Origin: Magnetococcales bacterium
Lineage (GTDB): Bacteria > Pseudomonadota > Magnetococcia > Magnetococcales > JADFXB01
Length of the DNA stretch: 64,000 nucleotides
Direction of reading: 5' to 3'
Assembly (NCBI GenBank): GCA_015233935.1
Contig: JADFXB010000007.1
Location: 1 to 64,000, forward strand
In this document: positions 16,949-25,063 of the stretch, piece after piece
How the letters are laid out: every line of letters starts with the position of its first letter
Position numbering within the stretch: the stretch's first letter is position 1
Made by a program: the position numbers and the translations under genes
Notes under the pieces: model-generated
Database searches by the model: none
What the model saw: the letters and a program-made list of their open reading frames with translations, nothing else
Told to the model about the DNA's origin: nothing

Positions 16949-17845
16949 ATGGCTTCTCGCACTTCCTGGTTGGTATGGGTGATCCTGCTGGTCATGTTAC
17001 CAGGGTGTGTCATCAATACTGCCAAATTGAACATTGGACGCGCCTTCCATCTGCCTTGGGAGACGGCCCAGGAGGATGCGGAACAATGGCGTCAGGACGC
17101 TTTATCCTCGGTGAAACTGGAAAATGCCTCCAGTCTGCCCCTGCTCCGACAAGGCAAAGGAAACGATCCGGTGGGAGAACTGCTCAAAGAAAAAAGTTGG
17201 GAACAGCCCAAGGTGCGTTGGGCCATCGAACGGTATGACTACGAAGTGCAACAACGGATCAAGCAGGATTTTGAACGGGCTTCCATCACCTATCCCCCCT
17301 CCCGGTTGGCCTTTCTTGCCTTCAAAAAAGAACGAAGATTGGAATTATGGGCTGCCAATGCGGCAGGACCGTTGCGCCTGGTCAAGGAGTATCCCCTCAC
17401 CGCCTTTAGTGGCGAGTTGGGGCCCAAGCGTAGGGCTGGGGATGGGCAAATTCCGGAAGGGATCTATCGCATCACCTATCTGAACCCGGACAGTGCTTAT
17501 CACCTTTCCATGAAACTCAATTATCCCAATGAGTTTGACCGGGAGATGGCCCAACAGGATCATCGCAGCAATCTGGGAGGAGATATTTTTATTCATGGAG
17601 ACAGCCGTTCCATTGGCTGTCTGGCCGTGGGGAACAAGGGTATCGAAGAGTTGTTTGTCATTACCGCTCTTGCCGGAGCGGAAAACGCCCAGGTGATCAT
17701 CGCACCCCATGATTTTCGCCAGGATGGGACCATCCGTCCGGTGAGTGGGTTGCCTTGGACCAAAGAGTTGTACAGCGAAATTCGTAATTCGGTACTGGTC
17801 TTTCCACGGGATCGGGCAGGGGAAGAAACGGTGGCGCGTCAATAA
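16949..17845 (+). CDS. L,D-transpeptidase (YkuD family) lipoprotein
   Basis: 298 residues. N-terminal signal with a lipobox: VILLVMLPGC, lipidated Cys at residue 20. The catalytic domain occupies about residues 115-260 and contains the YkuD motif IFIHGDSRSIGCLAVGN (HGx7-GCxxxGN, nucleophile Cys). It would cross-link peptidoglycan or attach a partner to it in the periplasm, anchored to a membrane. The region SFDREMA/NEFDREMAQQDHR and GDGQIPEGIYRI is shared with a second copy at 61291-62052. Followed by a DUF547 gene. Confidence 0.85.
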   Translation: MASRTSWLVWVILLVMLPGCVINTAKLNIGRAFHLPWETAQEDAEQWRQDALSSVKLENASSLPLLRQGKGNDPVGELLKEKSWEQPKVRWAIERYDYEVQQRIKQDFERASITYPPSRLAFLAFKKERRLELWAANAAGPLRLVKEYPLTAFSGELGPKRRAGDGQIPEGIYRITYLNPDSAYHLSMKLNYPNEFDREMAQQDHRSNLGGDIFIHGDSRSIGCLAVGNKGIEELFVITALAGAENAQVIIAPHDFRQDGTIRPVSGLPWTKELYSEIRNSVLVFPRDRAGEETVARQ

Positions 17846-17897
17846 GGGGAACCTTGCCCATGGCGCGCTGGTCTGAATCCACAGGAGATTGTTGAAG

Positions 17898-18629
17898 ATG
17901 TTTCGTCTACTGGTTGTGCTGATGTCCCTTTTACCCTTCTGGCTATGGGGTGAGGAACCGGATTGGACCCCGTATGCCAAACTATTGGAGCGGCATTTAT
18001 CTTCCCAGAGCAAAAACAACGTCTCCCTGAACATGGTGGCCTATGGCAAGGTGAAAGAGGATCCGTTGTTTGCCAAGGTGTTGGAGATGGTAGCCAACCA
18101 TCCGGCGGATAAACTCACCACCCCGGCGGAAAAGATGGCCTTTTATATTAATGCCTACAACATTATGGCCATCAAGGTGGTGGTGGATAATTGGCCGTTG
18201 CAGAGCATTCGGGATGCGGGTGGTTTTATCACCCCGGTATGGAAGGTCAAAGTTGGGGTGGTTGCCGGGCAGGAGGTCCATCTGGACCTGATTGAACACA
18301 AAATTTTGCGGCCCATGGGGGATCCCCGTATTCATATGGCTTTGGTTTGTGCTTCTGTCAGTTGTCCTGATTTGCGTGCGGAACCTTATACTGCGGCCCG
18401 TCTTTCCCAGCAGTTGGATAACCAGACCACGGTTTTTCTCAACAATACGGGCAAGGGGTTGCGGTTGGAGGGCAAGGAGGCCCAGGTCTCTGTTATTTTT
18501 GAATGGTTCGGCCAGGATTTTGAATCCCAGGGAGGGGTGGATGCCTTTATCCAGCGTTATCACCCCCTGCCGGAAAAGGTTGAGATTCATGCCGGGATGC
18601 CTTACGACTGGTCGGTAAACGGCCAATAA
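17898..18629 (+). CDS. DUF547 family exported protein
   Basis: 243 residues from the ATG at 17898, ten bases after an AGGAG; in-frame TTG codons at 17889 and 17892 sit too close to it. Signal peptide MFRLLVVLMSLLPFWLWG, then DUF547 blocks: MAFYINAYNIMAIKVVV, LDLIEHKILRPMGDPRIHMA and CASVSCPDLRAEPY. The fold resembles a papain/transglutaminase-type domain, but no function is established. Fifty-two bases downstream of the L,D-transpeptidase, so a cell-envelope role is plausible. Confidence 0.8.
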   Translation: MFRLLVVLMSLLPFWLWGEEPDWTPYAKLLERHLSSQSKNNVSLNMVAYGKVKEDPLFAKVLEMVANHPADKLTTPAEKMAFYINAYNIMAIKVVVDNWPLQSIRDAGGFITPVWKVKVGVVAGQEVHLDLIEHKILRPMGDPRIHMALVCASVSCPDLRAEPYTAARLSQQLDNQTTVFLNNTGKGLRLEGKEAQVSVIFEWFGQDFESQGGVDAFIQRYHPLPEKVEIHAGMPYDWSVNGQ

Positions 18630-18644
18630 TTCACTTTTACAGGA

Positions 18645-20204
18645 ATGCCTGTGACCATCTCTTCGTCTTCCAAGAGTGTTGATGTCATCCTGGTCTATCC
18701 CCGTACCGGGACCGACCTAGGCCCCACCGTGGCTCCTCCCCATTCGGTATTGGCCATTGCGGCTCCTTTGCAGAAGGCGGGTTATGGGGTTTTGGTCATC
18801 GATCAACGCACCAATCCCCGTTGGCGGGAGGTGTTGAAGGAGGCGGTGCAGAAGGGGCCGTTGTGTGTGGGTATTTCCACCATGACGGGCACTCAGATCA
18901 AGTTTGCTTTGGATGCTGCCCGTATTGTGCGGGAGAATGACCGGCAGGGCATCCAGATTATCTGGGGTGGACCGCATCCCACCATCATGCCCGATCAAAC
19001 CCTGATGCATCCTCTGGTGGATGTGGTGTGTGCCGGTGAGGGTGAGGATACCATGTTGGCGTTTGTGAATGCCTTGGCCAACAAGGAGCCTCTTTCCCAG
19101 GTGGCGGGTATTCGTTTCAAGGATGGGGGAAAGATTGTCCACACCCCGGAGCGGCCTTTGTTGGAAGTGGAATCTTTGTTGCCGGTTCCCTGGGATTTGG
19201 TCAATCCAGAAGATTACATTCATTCCGATCTTTATTTAAAGAACAGTCCCCGCACTTTGGATATTGGTCAGACCAGTCGGGGATGTCCCTTCAATTGTGG
19301 TTTTTGTGTGAGTGCTTCCATTCGGCAGCGGCGGTGGCGGGCTTTTTCGGTGGAGCGTTCTCTGGACCACATTATTTCGTCGGTGCGTCGGTTTAATTTA
19401 TCGGGTTTTTGGTTGCGGGATGATGAATTTTATATCAAGCGTTCCCGCACCGATGAAATTTGTCGGGGGATGATTCAGGAAAAGTTGAATGTCATTTGGT
19501 ACACCTCGGGTACGCGCATTGACATTTTCAATAAATCTTCTGATGAATCTTTGCGTCTATTGGAGGAGAGTGGGGCGACAGTTTTGAAGATGGGGGCGGA
19601 GTCGGGCAGTGACCGAATCTTGCAGCTCATGGGTAAGGGGATTCGGCGTGAGGATACCATTCGGGCCAATCAGCGGATTCGACACACCAATTTGATCCCG
19701 GCTTATGCTTTGATGGTGGGATTTCCCACCGAGACTTGGGATGAGATACATCAAACCCTGGATTTGGCGCGTCAGTTGAAGGAAGATAATCCCAAAGCCC
19801 AGTTTGAATCGCTTGCCATTTACACACCCATGCCGGGGACGCCGTTGTGGAGTATGGCCCAGGAGCATGGATTGGTTCCGCCTCAGAGTCTGGAGGAGTG
19901 GATCCAGTGGAATGTGGAGGATCGGGATGTGGATGGCAAGAAGAGTCCCTGGTATAACTATCGAGATCGTATGGCTTTGTGTAATGTTTCCACCATGTTT
20001 ACCACTTTGAATGCGGTGCGTAATGTGGTGGCTGGGGTGGATAATATCTTCTTGCGTCCGTTGATGCAGGCGGCGGCATTTCTGGTTTTCACCGATTTCA
20101 ACTATCGGTTGCGTAAGCGGTATTATCATCGGGTCCCAGAGGCGATGATTCTGGAAAAAGTTCGCGATTTACTCTTCCGCAGCGACATTTCCGTCATCCG
20201 CTAA
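18645..20204 (+). CDS. B12-binding-domain radical SAM protein
   Basis: 519 residues. Residues ~10-150 form a cobalamin-binding-type Rossmann domain (VDVILVYPRTGTDLGP, CVGISTMTGTQIKFA, IIWGGPHPTIMPD, VVCAGEGEDTM). Residues ~210-430 are a radical SAM TIM barrel with TSRGCPFNCGFC (CxxxCxxC 4Fe-4S ligands) and MGAESGSDRILQLMGKG. Such enzymes do methylations or rearrangements through 5'-deoxyadenosyl radical chemistry; the substrate is not readable. The B12-binding DxHxxG motif is not evident, so cobalamin use is uncertain. The ATG at 18645 abuts its AGGA; the GTG at 18651 is better spaced. Confidence 0.82.
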   Translation: MPVTISSSSKSVDVILVYPRTGTDLGPTVAPPHSVLAIAAPLQKAGYGVLVIDQRTNPRWREVLKEAVQKGPLCVGISTMTGTQIKFALDAARIVRENDRQGIQIIWGGPHPTIMPDQTLMHPLVDVVCAGEGEDTMLAFVNALANKEPLSQVAGIRFKDGGKIVHTPERPLLEVESLLPVPWDLVNPEDYIHSDLYLKNSPRTLDIGQTSRGCPFNCGFCVSASIRQRRWRAFSVERSLDHIISSVRRFNLSGFWLRDDEFYIKRSRTDEICRGMIQEKLNVIWYTSGTRIDIFNKSSDESLRLLEESGATVLKMGAESGSDRILQLMGKGIRREDTIRANQRIRHTNLIPAYALMVGFPTETWDEIHQTLDLARQLKEDNPKAQFESLAIYTPMPGTPLWSMAQEHGLVPPQSLEEWIQWNVEDRDVDGKKSPWYNYRDRMALCNVSTMFTTLNAVRNVVAGVDNIFLRPLMQAAAFLVFTDFNYRLRKRYYHRVPEAMILEKVRDLLFRSDISVIR

Positions 20205-20219
20205 AACTTATGCAGGGGT

Positions 20220-20271
20220 CCAGGGGACCATCATGGTCCCCTGGTAGGAGTTTGAGGACGAAGTCCTCAAA
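20220..20271 (+). repeat. Double-hairpin intergenic element
   Basis: Two perfect hairpins in a row just after the radical SAM gene: an 11 bp stem at 20220-20230/20234-20244 (CCAGGGGACCA) with a 3-base loop, then a 9 bp stem at 20251-20259/20263-20271 (TTTGAGGAC) with a GAA loop. This layout (gc-rich hairpin, then TTTGAGG...CCTCAAA) resembles widely dispersed intergenic repeats I recall from other proteobacterial genomes; copy number here cannot be checked. It may also end transcription. Confidence 0.6.
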
Positions 20272-20304
20272 TATTTTCTCCTAAACAGGCCGCCCCGCTA
20301 ACCA

Positions 20305-20335
20305 GCTTTTTTCGGCTGCCTTTGCCGAAAAAAGC
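20305..20335 (+). terminator. Hairpin with T/A-rich stem, possible bidirectional terminator
   Basis: A perfect 12 bp inverted repeat: GCTTTTTTCGGC (20305-20316) and GCCGAAAAAAGC (20324-20335) with a 7-base loop. The six T/A pairs give a T run in the arm rather than after it. It is part of the same hairpin-rich spacer as 20220-20271. Confidence 0.5.
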
Positions 20336-20352
20336 CAGCGGCCAGCCTTTCA

Positions 20353-20401
20353 ATTCCACGATAGGAGATTCGCGTTTTGTGCGAATCTCCTATCGTGGAA
20401 T
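20353..20401 (+). repeat. 21 bp perfect inverted repeat before the glycosyltransferase gene
   Basis: Bases 20353-20373 (starting ATTCCACGATAGG) are the exact reverse complement of 20381-20401, with a 7-base loop GTTTTGT. The stem ends 42 bases before the start codon of the glycosyltransferase gene, and would form a strong mRNA hairpin or a cruciform. No T tract follows. Confidence 0.85.
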
Positions 20402-20442
20402 GTCCCATGCCAAAAAATCAAAAAAAAGGAGGGAGTTGTTGC

Positions 20443-21144
20443 ATGAAATTTTCGCTTCTGGTGCCTACGTTGAATGAAATCATAGGCATGCAAGCCATTA
20501 TGCCCAAAATTGATCGCTCCCTCTTTGAACAAATACTCATTCTGGATGGTGGCTCCACCGATGGAACCGCCGAATATGCCCGTGAGCATGGCTATGAGGT
20601 GGTGGTGCAGACCACCCGTGGTTTGCGACAAGGGTATATGGAAGCCTGGCCCCATTTGCGGGGAGATGTGGTGATTACGTTCAGCCCGGACGGCAACTGT
20701 ATCATTGACCTGTTTCCAAAGCTGATTGCACAGATGCAGCAGGGTTATGATATGGTGATTGTCAGTCGCTACAAGGATGAAGCCAAGAGCGCGGATGATG
20801 ATATTGTCACCGGATTTGGTAACTGGTTGTTCACCACTTCGGTCAACACCCTGCATGGGGGTTCTTACACCGATTGCATGGGCATTTATCGGGCCTACCG
20901 CACCAATTTGATCTATGAGCTGGGTCTGGACCAAGACAGTGCTTATTCCACGCCGGAACGTCTCTTCAATACCACATTGAGTTGGGAGCCGTTATTGTCG
21001 GTGCGGGCGGCGCGGCGCAAGTTGCGTATTGGGGAAATTCCCGGTGATGAGCCGGAGCGTATTGGTGGGGAGCGTAAGTTGCAAATTTTCCGTTGGGGGG
21101 CGGGGTATATGTTTCAAATTATTCGTGAGGCCATTACAGGGTGA
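20443..21144 (+). CDS. Family 2 glycosyltransferase
   Basis: 233 residues from the ATG at 20443, which follows a strong AAAGGAGGGAG site; the frame is open further up but that would put the start inside the inverted repeat. GT-A fold: MKFSLLVPTLNE (first strand), QILILDGGSTDGTAEYA (nucleotide-binding Asp), VITFSPDGN (DxD-like region reads SPDGN) and VIVSRYKDEAKSADDD. No membrane segment. Probably transfers a sugar from a nucleotide sugar to a lipid or polysaccharide acceptor; substrate unknown. Isolated gene, not in a polysaccharide cluster. Confidence 0.82.
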   Translation: MKFSLLVPTLNEIIGMQAIMPKIDRSLFEQILILDGGSTDGTAEYAREHGYEVVVQTTRGLRQGYMEAWPHLRGDVVITFSPDGNCIIDLFPKLIAQMQQGYDMVIVSRYKDEAKSADDDIVTGFGNWLFTTSVNTLHGGSYTDCMGIYRAYRTNLIYELGLDQDSAYSTPERLFNTTLSWEPLLSVRAARRKLRIGEIPGDEPERIGGERKLQIFRWGAGYMFQIIREAITG

Positions 21145-21265
21145 GGATTGTTTCCATCTTGTAAACAATGAAGTTCCAATTTGCAGGATTGTCAAATCTT
21201 CATTGGTAAGGCAAACTGGAACAGAAGTTTGCAACAATTTTTTTCTTACAGAACAGGAGATGGAA

Positions 21266-21481
21266 ATGGCAAAACCTTTGGTGGTCAACCTGCCTGCTGG
21301 TACCCACTATGTCTGCATGTGTGGCAAGAGTGGCAACAAGCCTTACTGTGATGGTTCCCACAAGGGCGGCGATATCACCCCCCAGAAAGTGGAAATGGCG
21401 GCGGCTGGTGAAGTGGCCGTTTGCACCTGCAACCATTCGGACAACAAGCCCTGGTGTGATGGCAAGCACAAAGCTTTATAA
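21266..21481 (+). CDS. Tandem CDGSH-type iron-sulfur protein
   Basis: 71 residues from the ATG at 21266, six bases after AGGAG. Two CDGSH motifs: CMCGKSGNKPYCDGSH and CTCNHSDNKPWCDGKH, each with the three Cys and one His ligands of a [2Fe-2S] cluster. The protein is essentially two zinc-finger-like CDGSH units joined by a short linker, the bacterial MitoNEET-related class. Suggested role is redox or Fe-S handling in the cytoplasm. Ends at a strong terminator. Confidence 0.9.
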   Translation: MAKPLVVNLPAGTHYVCMCGKSGNKPYCDGSHKGGDITPQKVEMAAAGEVAVCTCNHSDNKPWCDGKHKAL

Positions 21482-21490
21482 AAAATCAAA

Positions 21491-21524
21491 TTCCCCTGTT
21501 CCAGTCTTGACTGGAACAGGGGAA
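21491..21524. terminator. Bidirectional hairpin terminator
   Basis: A 15 bp perfect stem, TTCCCCTGTTCCAGT (21491-21505) with its complement at 21510-21524 and a 4-base loop CTTG. It separates the convergent CDGSH gene and the small minus-strand gene. A-rich sequence on its left serves as a T tract for the minus strand. Confidence 0.8.
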
Positions 21525-21528
21525 ATGA

Positions 21529-21837
21529 TCAGGCAATACGGGTTTGAATAGCGGCGTTCAGTGCCGAATTGGCATCTTCCAGGGATTGGGAAATTTCTTC
21601 CAGCAAGCGTGGGGTAGCCTGGAACTGGCGTTGTCCCAGGGTTTCCATGCTGTTGGCCAGGCGGCCCAAGGCATCCAGCATGCCGGGGGCGGCAAAGATT
21701 AAGCGGGCCATGCGGGCACTGGGGGTCATGGCCATCACCTGCCCATTACTATCTTCTACCACATAAATTTCTGGCGAACCGTGATGACGCACAATACGTT
21801 CTGGCCAGGAAAATTTACTGGATACAATGCTGTCCAT
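21529..21837 (-). CDS. Hypothetical protein, 102 residues
   Basis: Starts MDSIVSSKFSWPERIVRHHG with GGGAGTAG upstream of the ATG. No recognised domain. It contains a beta-like EIYVVEDSNGQVMAM part and a helical C-terminal half (AAPGMLDALGRLANSMETL, LEEISQSLEDANSALNAAI). The AAPGMLDAL element resembles helices in small phage-type proteins, but that is weak. No signal peptide or membrane segment. Confidence 0.6.
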   Translation of the reverse strand: MDSIVSSKFSWPERIVRHHGSPEIYVVEDSNGQVMAMTPSARMARLIFAAPGMLDALGRLANSMETLGQRQFQATPRLLEEISQSLEDANSALNAAIQTRIA

Positions 21838-22174
21838 GGATTCTACTCCCTATAAGGGTTTCATCTTCTCGACGATTTATGAAGTGTCAACAGGTATCAG
21901 CTTCTGGAATGAAGTGAGGTCATTCAGTAAGACCTGATTTTTGCCTGCTTGTTCCCCAACTGTACAGATTTCCTTGAAAAAAGGCCTGCTTTATCAAAGT
22001 AGTTTTCAAGATTCATGCCATAGCTGGGATTTATTTTTTCTCTTTAATAACAGCCGATTAACCATGAAGGCTTCACGAGTTGCCGACAGGACAAAGGAAC
22101 ATTACAGGGGAATTCTGCAATATTCCCTACTAAAACAGTATCTTAGAGAATGATACAGCTTGTGACACACTGTG
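21838..22174. other. Intergenic region, nothing recognised
   Basis: About 337 bp between two minus-strand genes. A 70-codon plus-strand frame (21941-22153) has no family likeness or good ribosome binding site and is not called. The region should hold the promoter of the small minus-strand gene and a 3' region for the hybrid kinase. Confidence 0.4.
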
Positions 22175-24799
22175 TCAGTTTGTAACAGTTGGATGATGAT
22201 CGGGGTGGGATCGTTTCAAGTTTTGCAAAGAAATGATGACTTCCAACAGGTCGGAACGGCGCACGGGTTTGCGTAAATAATGGTTACAGCCCGCCGCCAT
22301 GGCATTGTCCAAATCCTGGTGAACTGCCGTGGCCGTTAAGGCGACAATCGGGGTGGGTGGGAGGTTTTTGTGTTTTTCGATGGAACGTATGAGGCGAATG
22401 GCCTCCAAGCCATCCATCTCCGGCATCATTAAATCCATAAAAATAAGATCAAAACTGAACTTGAGGAACAATTCCACCGCTTCTCTGCCATTGTTGGCCT
22501 GCTCAATTTTGTGGGGTGTGCCCTCCAGAAAGGCGCGTACCACCATATGATTGTCTTCCCGGTCGTCCACCAACAAAATAGCGAGGGGATTTATGGTTTG
22601 GGGAAGAGGTTGGGTGGTTGAGAAAGAAGCGTTCAGGGAAATCTCTTCTTCCAACCAGGGCCATTGGACGGAAAAGCGAAAAATGGTCCCATGGTCAACG
22701 ATGCTTTCCAGCCACATTTTCCCTCCCATGAGATTTACCAGTTGACGGCAGACAAACAGTCCCATGCCCGAACTGCTGAATCTGGAAGCCCCCTGACCAA
22801 AGGGTTGAAAAATGGCCACCTGTCTTTCGGGAGAGATACCGCAACCTGAGTCGGCCACGGTAAAGAGCAGTCTTTGATTTTCCTCGGGCTTGACCGTCAA
22901 GGTAACGCTACCCTGCTTGGTATATTTGATGGCATTGTTGAGCAGATGCAGGAGAATATGACGCAAACGTTGGGGATCGCCCAAGACGCGGGGCGGCAGT
23001 CCGTCCATCAGTCGGCAGGTAAGAACCAACCCCTTACGCTTGGCATCCTCTTGTAGCATATGGACGGCATTACGGGATTCAGCGGTCAGATCAAAGGGTT
23101 GGGAGTCCAGTTGCAATTGACCGGCTTCCAGTTTGGCCAGGTCAAGGATGGTCTGCATCATGGCCAAGAGGGTTTCCCCTGCCTTGCGTGCCACGTCCAG
23201 GTAGGATTTTTCTTTGTCGCTCAACTTGGGAGAGTTGGCCAATACCTCACCCATACCCAGAATGGAGTTCATGGGGGTACTGATTTGATGGCTGATGGCC
23301 GCCAAAAACGCGCTGTTGGCCAGAGAGGAGGACTGGGCGGTTTTGCTGGCCTGTTGTAAGGCCTCCTGCAAGCGTTTGACCTCACTCAGATCCAGGGCAA
23401 AACCACTGGTCCCCATGAGTTTACCCTGATCATCCAACAAAGAAGTGACAGTCACCCGAAATGAAGAGGGGGTGCCATGGTGCAACAGGGTGGTTTCAAA
23501 GGAGTGATGCCCCTTTTCCTGGCTGGCCTTTTGATGGGCGGTTTGCATAAGCAAGGCCTCTTCCAGGGGCCAGACTTCCAGATCGCTTTTGCCAATAATC
23601 AAAGATGAGGAGGCCAGTCCCATGGCATGGGCCAAGTCGGCATTGGCTGCCAGCAGTCGCCCTTCTTTGTTTTTGATCCAGGCGGGGAAGGGGAAGGTAT
23701 CCAGCATGGATTGGAGATGGCAGCGACTTTGGGCGGCCTCTTCCACCAGGGTATTGGCCAGTTTTTGTGCTTTTTGCTCCCTGCCCGCCAAAGAGTAGAC
23801 CAACAGGAAGAGGAGCAAATCCACCAACAGGCCACCTGCCAGGATGACTGCGGATTGCAAACTTTCACCCTGGGCCATGAAACCGGGGCGGCTGAATAAA
23901 TACAGGGTCCAGGTTTTGCCCCCGAAGGTAAGGGGGGCTTGGCGTTCGAATAGGGGGCGGGTCTCCAGGAGGGTGTGCAGAATGCCATCCGTGTGGGAGT
24001 CGTACATTAAATTGTGGCGGAAGGGTTGAGGACCGTCGAAAATTTCAAAGGTGATCCCTATGGAAATGCCGTTGCGCAAAATGCCTTTCATCAGATCATG
24101 CATGCGAAATGGGCTGTAAATAAAGCCATCCAGTGCAGCGCGTCTTTGCTCAACCGTTTCCAGAGGCTTATTTTTTTTATAATGGGGTAGATAGATTAAA
24201 AATCCGGGCTGAACGTCCACCTGGGTTTCCTGCACCAGGGTGACCATACCGGAGGTGGTCAGTTGTCCCGTATCCCTGGCCCGTTCCATGGCCTCGCGAC
24301 GAACGGGTTCGGAGAACATGTCGTAACCAATGGCCCGCAGATTGCGACCAGCAAAGGGTTCCAGATAGATGATGCTGGTATAGAGTTCCCGTTCACCCAA
24401 TGGCCACAAACGATAGGCTGGAAAACCTTCGCTACGGACTTCCTGGACATGAAGGGCTTTCTCTTGTGGGATCACCACCTTGCTGTAGCCGATGCCTTGA
24501 ATGCCTGGAAAATATTGGGAGATGCGCAAGTTTTGGATATAGGTTGAAAATTCTTGGCGGGAAACATGGTCAGAGGCTTGGAAAATCCCTGAACAACCAT
24601 ACAAGAGGGCTTGGTATTCCACCATGCGACGTTGGATGGTGGAGATGATTTCTTCGGTTTGAAAATGAAAGCGATCCCGCCCCCGATTGGTCACGTAGTG
24701 GTCGGTCATCCACCAGGCCAAGAGGGTCAATAGTAAGGAGGCGACGAGGATAATCCAGGCGGTGAAAGGTTGGAAAAGCCAAGGCCGGGAGTGTTTCAT
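22175..24799 (-). CDS. Hybrid sensor histidine kinase (CHASE-PAS-HisKA-HATPase-REC)
   Basis: 874 residues. Membrane segments at about 14-31 and 318-338 flank a periplasmic CHASE domain (FQASDHVSRQEFSTYIQN, YFPGIQGIGYSKVV). A PAS domain follows (~370-480, LLDDQGKLMGTSGFALDLSE). HisKA has AAISHQISTPMNSILGMGE with the phosphoacceptor His; the following acidic residue, usually Glu or Asp, is Gln. HATPase motifs: LLNNAIKYTKQG (N box), VADSGCGISPE (G1), GMGLFVC (G2). REC near the C-terminus: LLVDDREDNHMV and D789 in FMDLMMPEMDG. CHASE domains sense small extracellular ligands. Orphan: divergent from another kinase gene, no adjacent HPt or regulator. Confidence 0.85.
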   Translation of the reverse strand: MKHSRPWLFQPFTAWIILVASLLLTLLAWWMTDHYVTNRGRDRFHFQTEEIISTIQRRMVEYQALLYGCSGIFQASDHVSRQEFSTYIQNLRISQYFPGIQGIGYSKVVIPQEKALHVQEVRSEGFPAYRLWPLGERELYTSIIYLEPFAGRNLRAIGYDMFSEPVRREAMERARDTGQLTTSGMVTLVQETQVDVQPGFLIYLPHYKKNKPLETVEQRRAALDGFIYSPFRMHDLMKGILRNGISIGITFEIFDGPQPFRHNLMYDSHTDGILHTLLETRPLFERQAPLTFGGKTWTLYLFSRPGFMAQGESLQSAVILAGGLLVDLLLFLLVYSLAGREQKAQKLANTLVEEAAQSRCHLQSMLDTFPFPAWIKNKEGRLLAANADLAHAMGLASSSLIIGKSDLEVWPLEEALLMQTAHQKASQEKGHHSFETTLLHHGTPSSFRVTVTSLLDDQGKLMGTSGFALDLSEVKRLQEALQQASKTAQSSSLANSAFLAAISHQISTPMNSILGMGEVLANSPKLSDKEKSYLDVARKAGETLLAMMQTILDLAKLEAGQLQLDSQPFDLTAESRNAVHMLQEDAKRKGLVLTCRLMDGLPPRVLGDPQRLRHILLHLLNNAIKYTKQGSVTLTVKPEENQRLLFTVADSGCGISPERQVAIFQPFGQGASRFSSSGMGLFVCRQLVNLMGGKMWLESIVDHGTIFRFSVQWPWLEEEISLNASFSTTQPLPQTINPLAILLVDDREDNHMVVRAFLEGTPHKIEQANNGREAVELFLKFSFDLIFMDLMMPEMDGLEAIRLIRSIEKHKNLPPTPIVALTATAVHQDLDNAMAAGCNHYLRKPVRRSDLLEVIISLQNLKRSHPDHHPTVTN

Positions 24800-25063
24800 A
24801 ACAAGGCCGCCTTCCCCCCAATATGGTGTTGATTTGGTTTAAGAAATTTAACCATTTCGCAATGGGTTGCTAAAACAGGCACAAACTTTTTTAGAAGTCT
24901 TTCATAAATAACGCTGCAAAAGCAAGTATTTTGCGCACATTTTAATTTCCAAGGTAAGATAGTCCAGTTTTAACTATCACTTCCATGACGATGACTTTAA
25001 CCAGGGCCGGATGTTTGCTATGCTTGAGAATAATTTTGTCAAATCAAAAACTTGAAAAATACC

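Noticed and set aside
21941-22153. 70-codon plus-strand frame
   Set aside because: No ribosome binding site, domain, or sensible composition.
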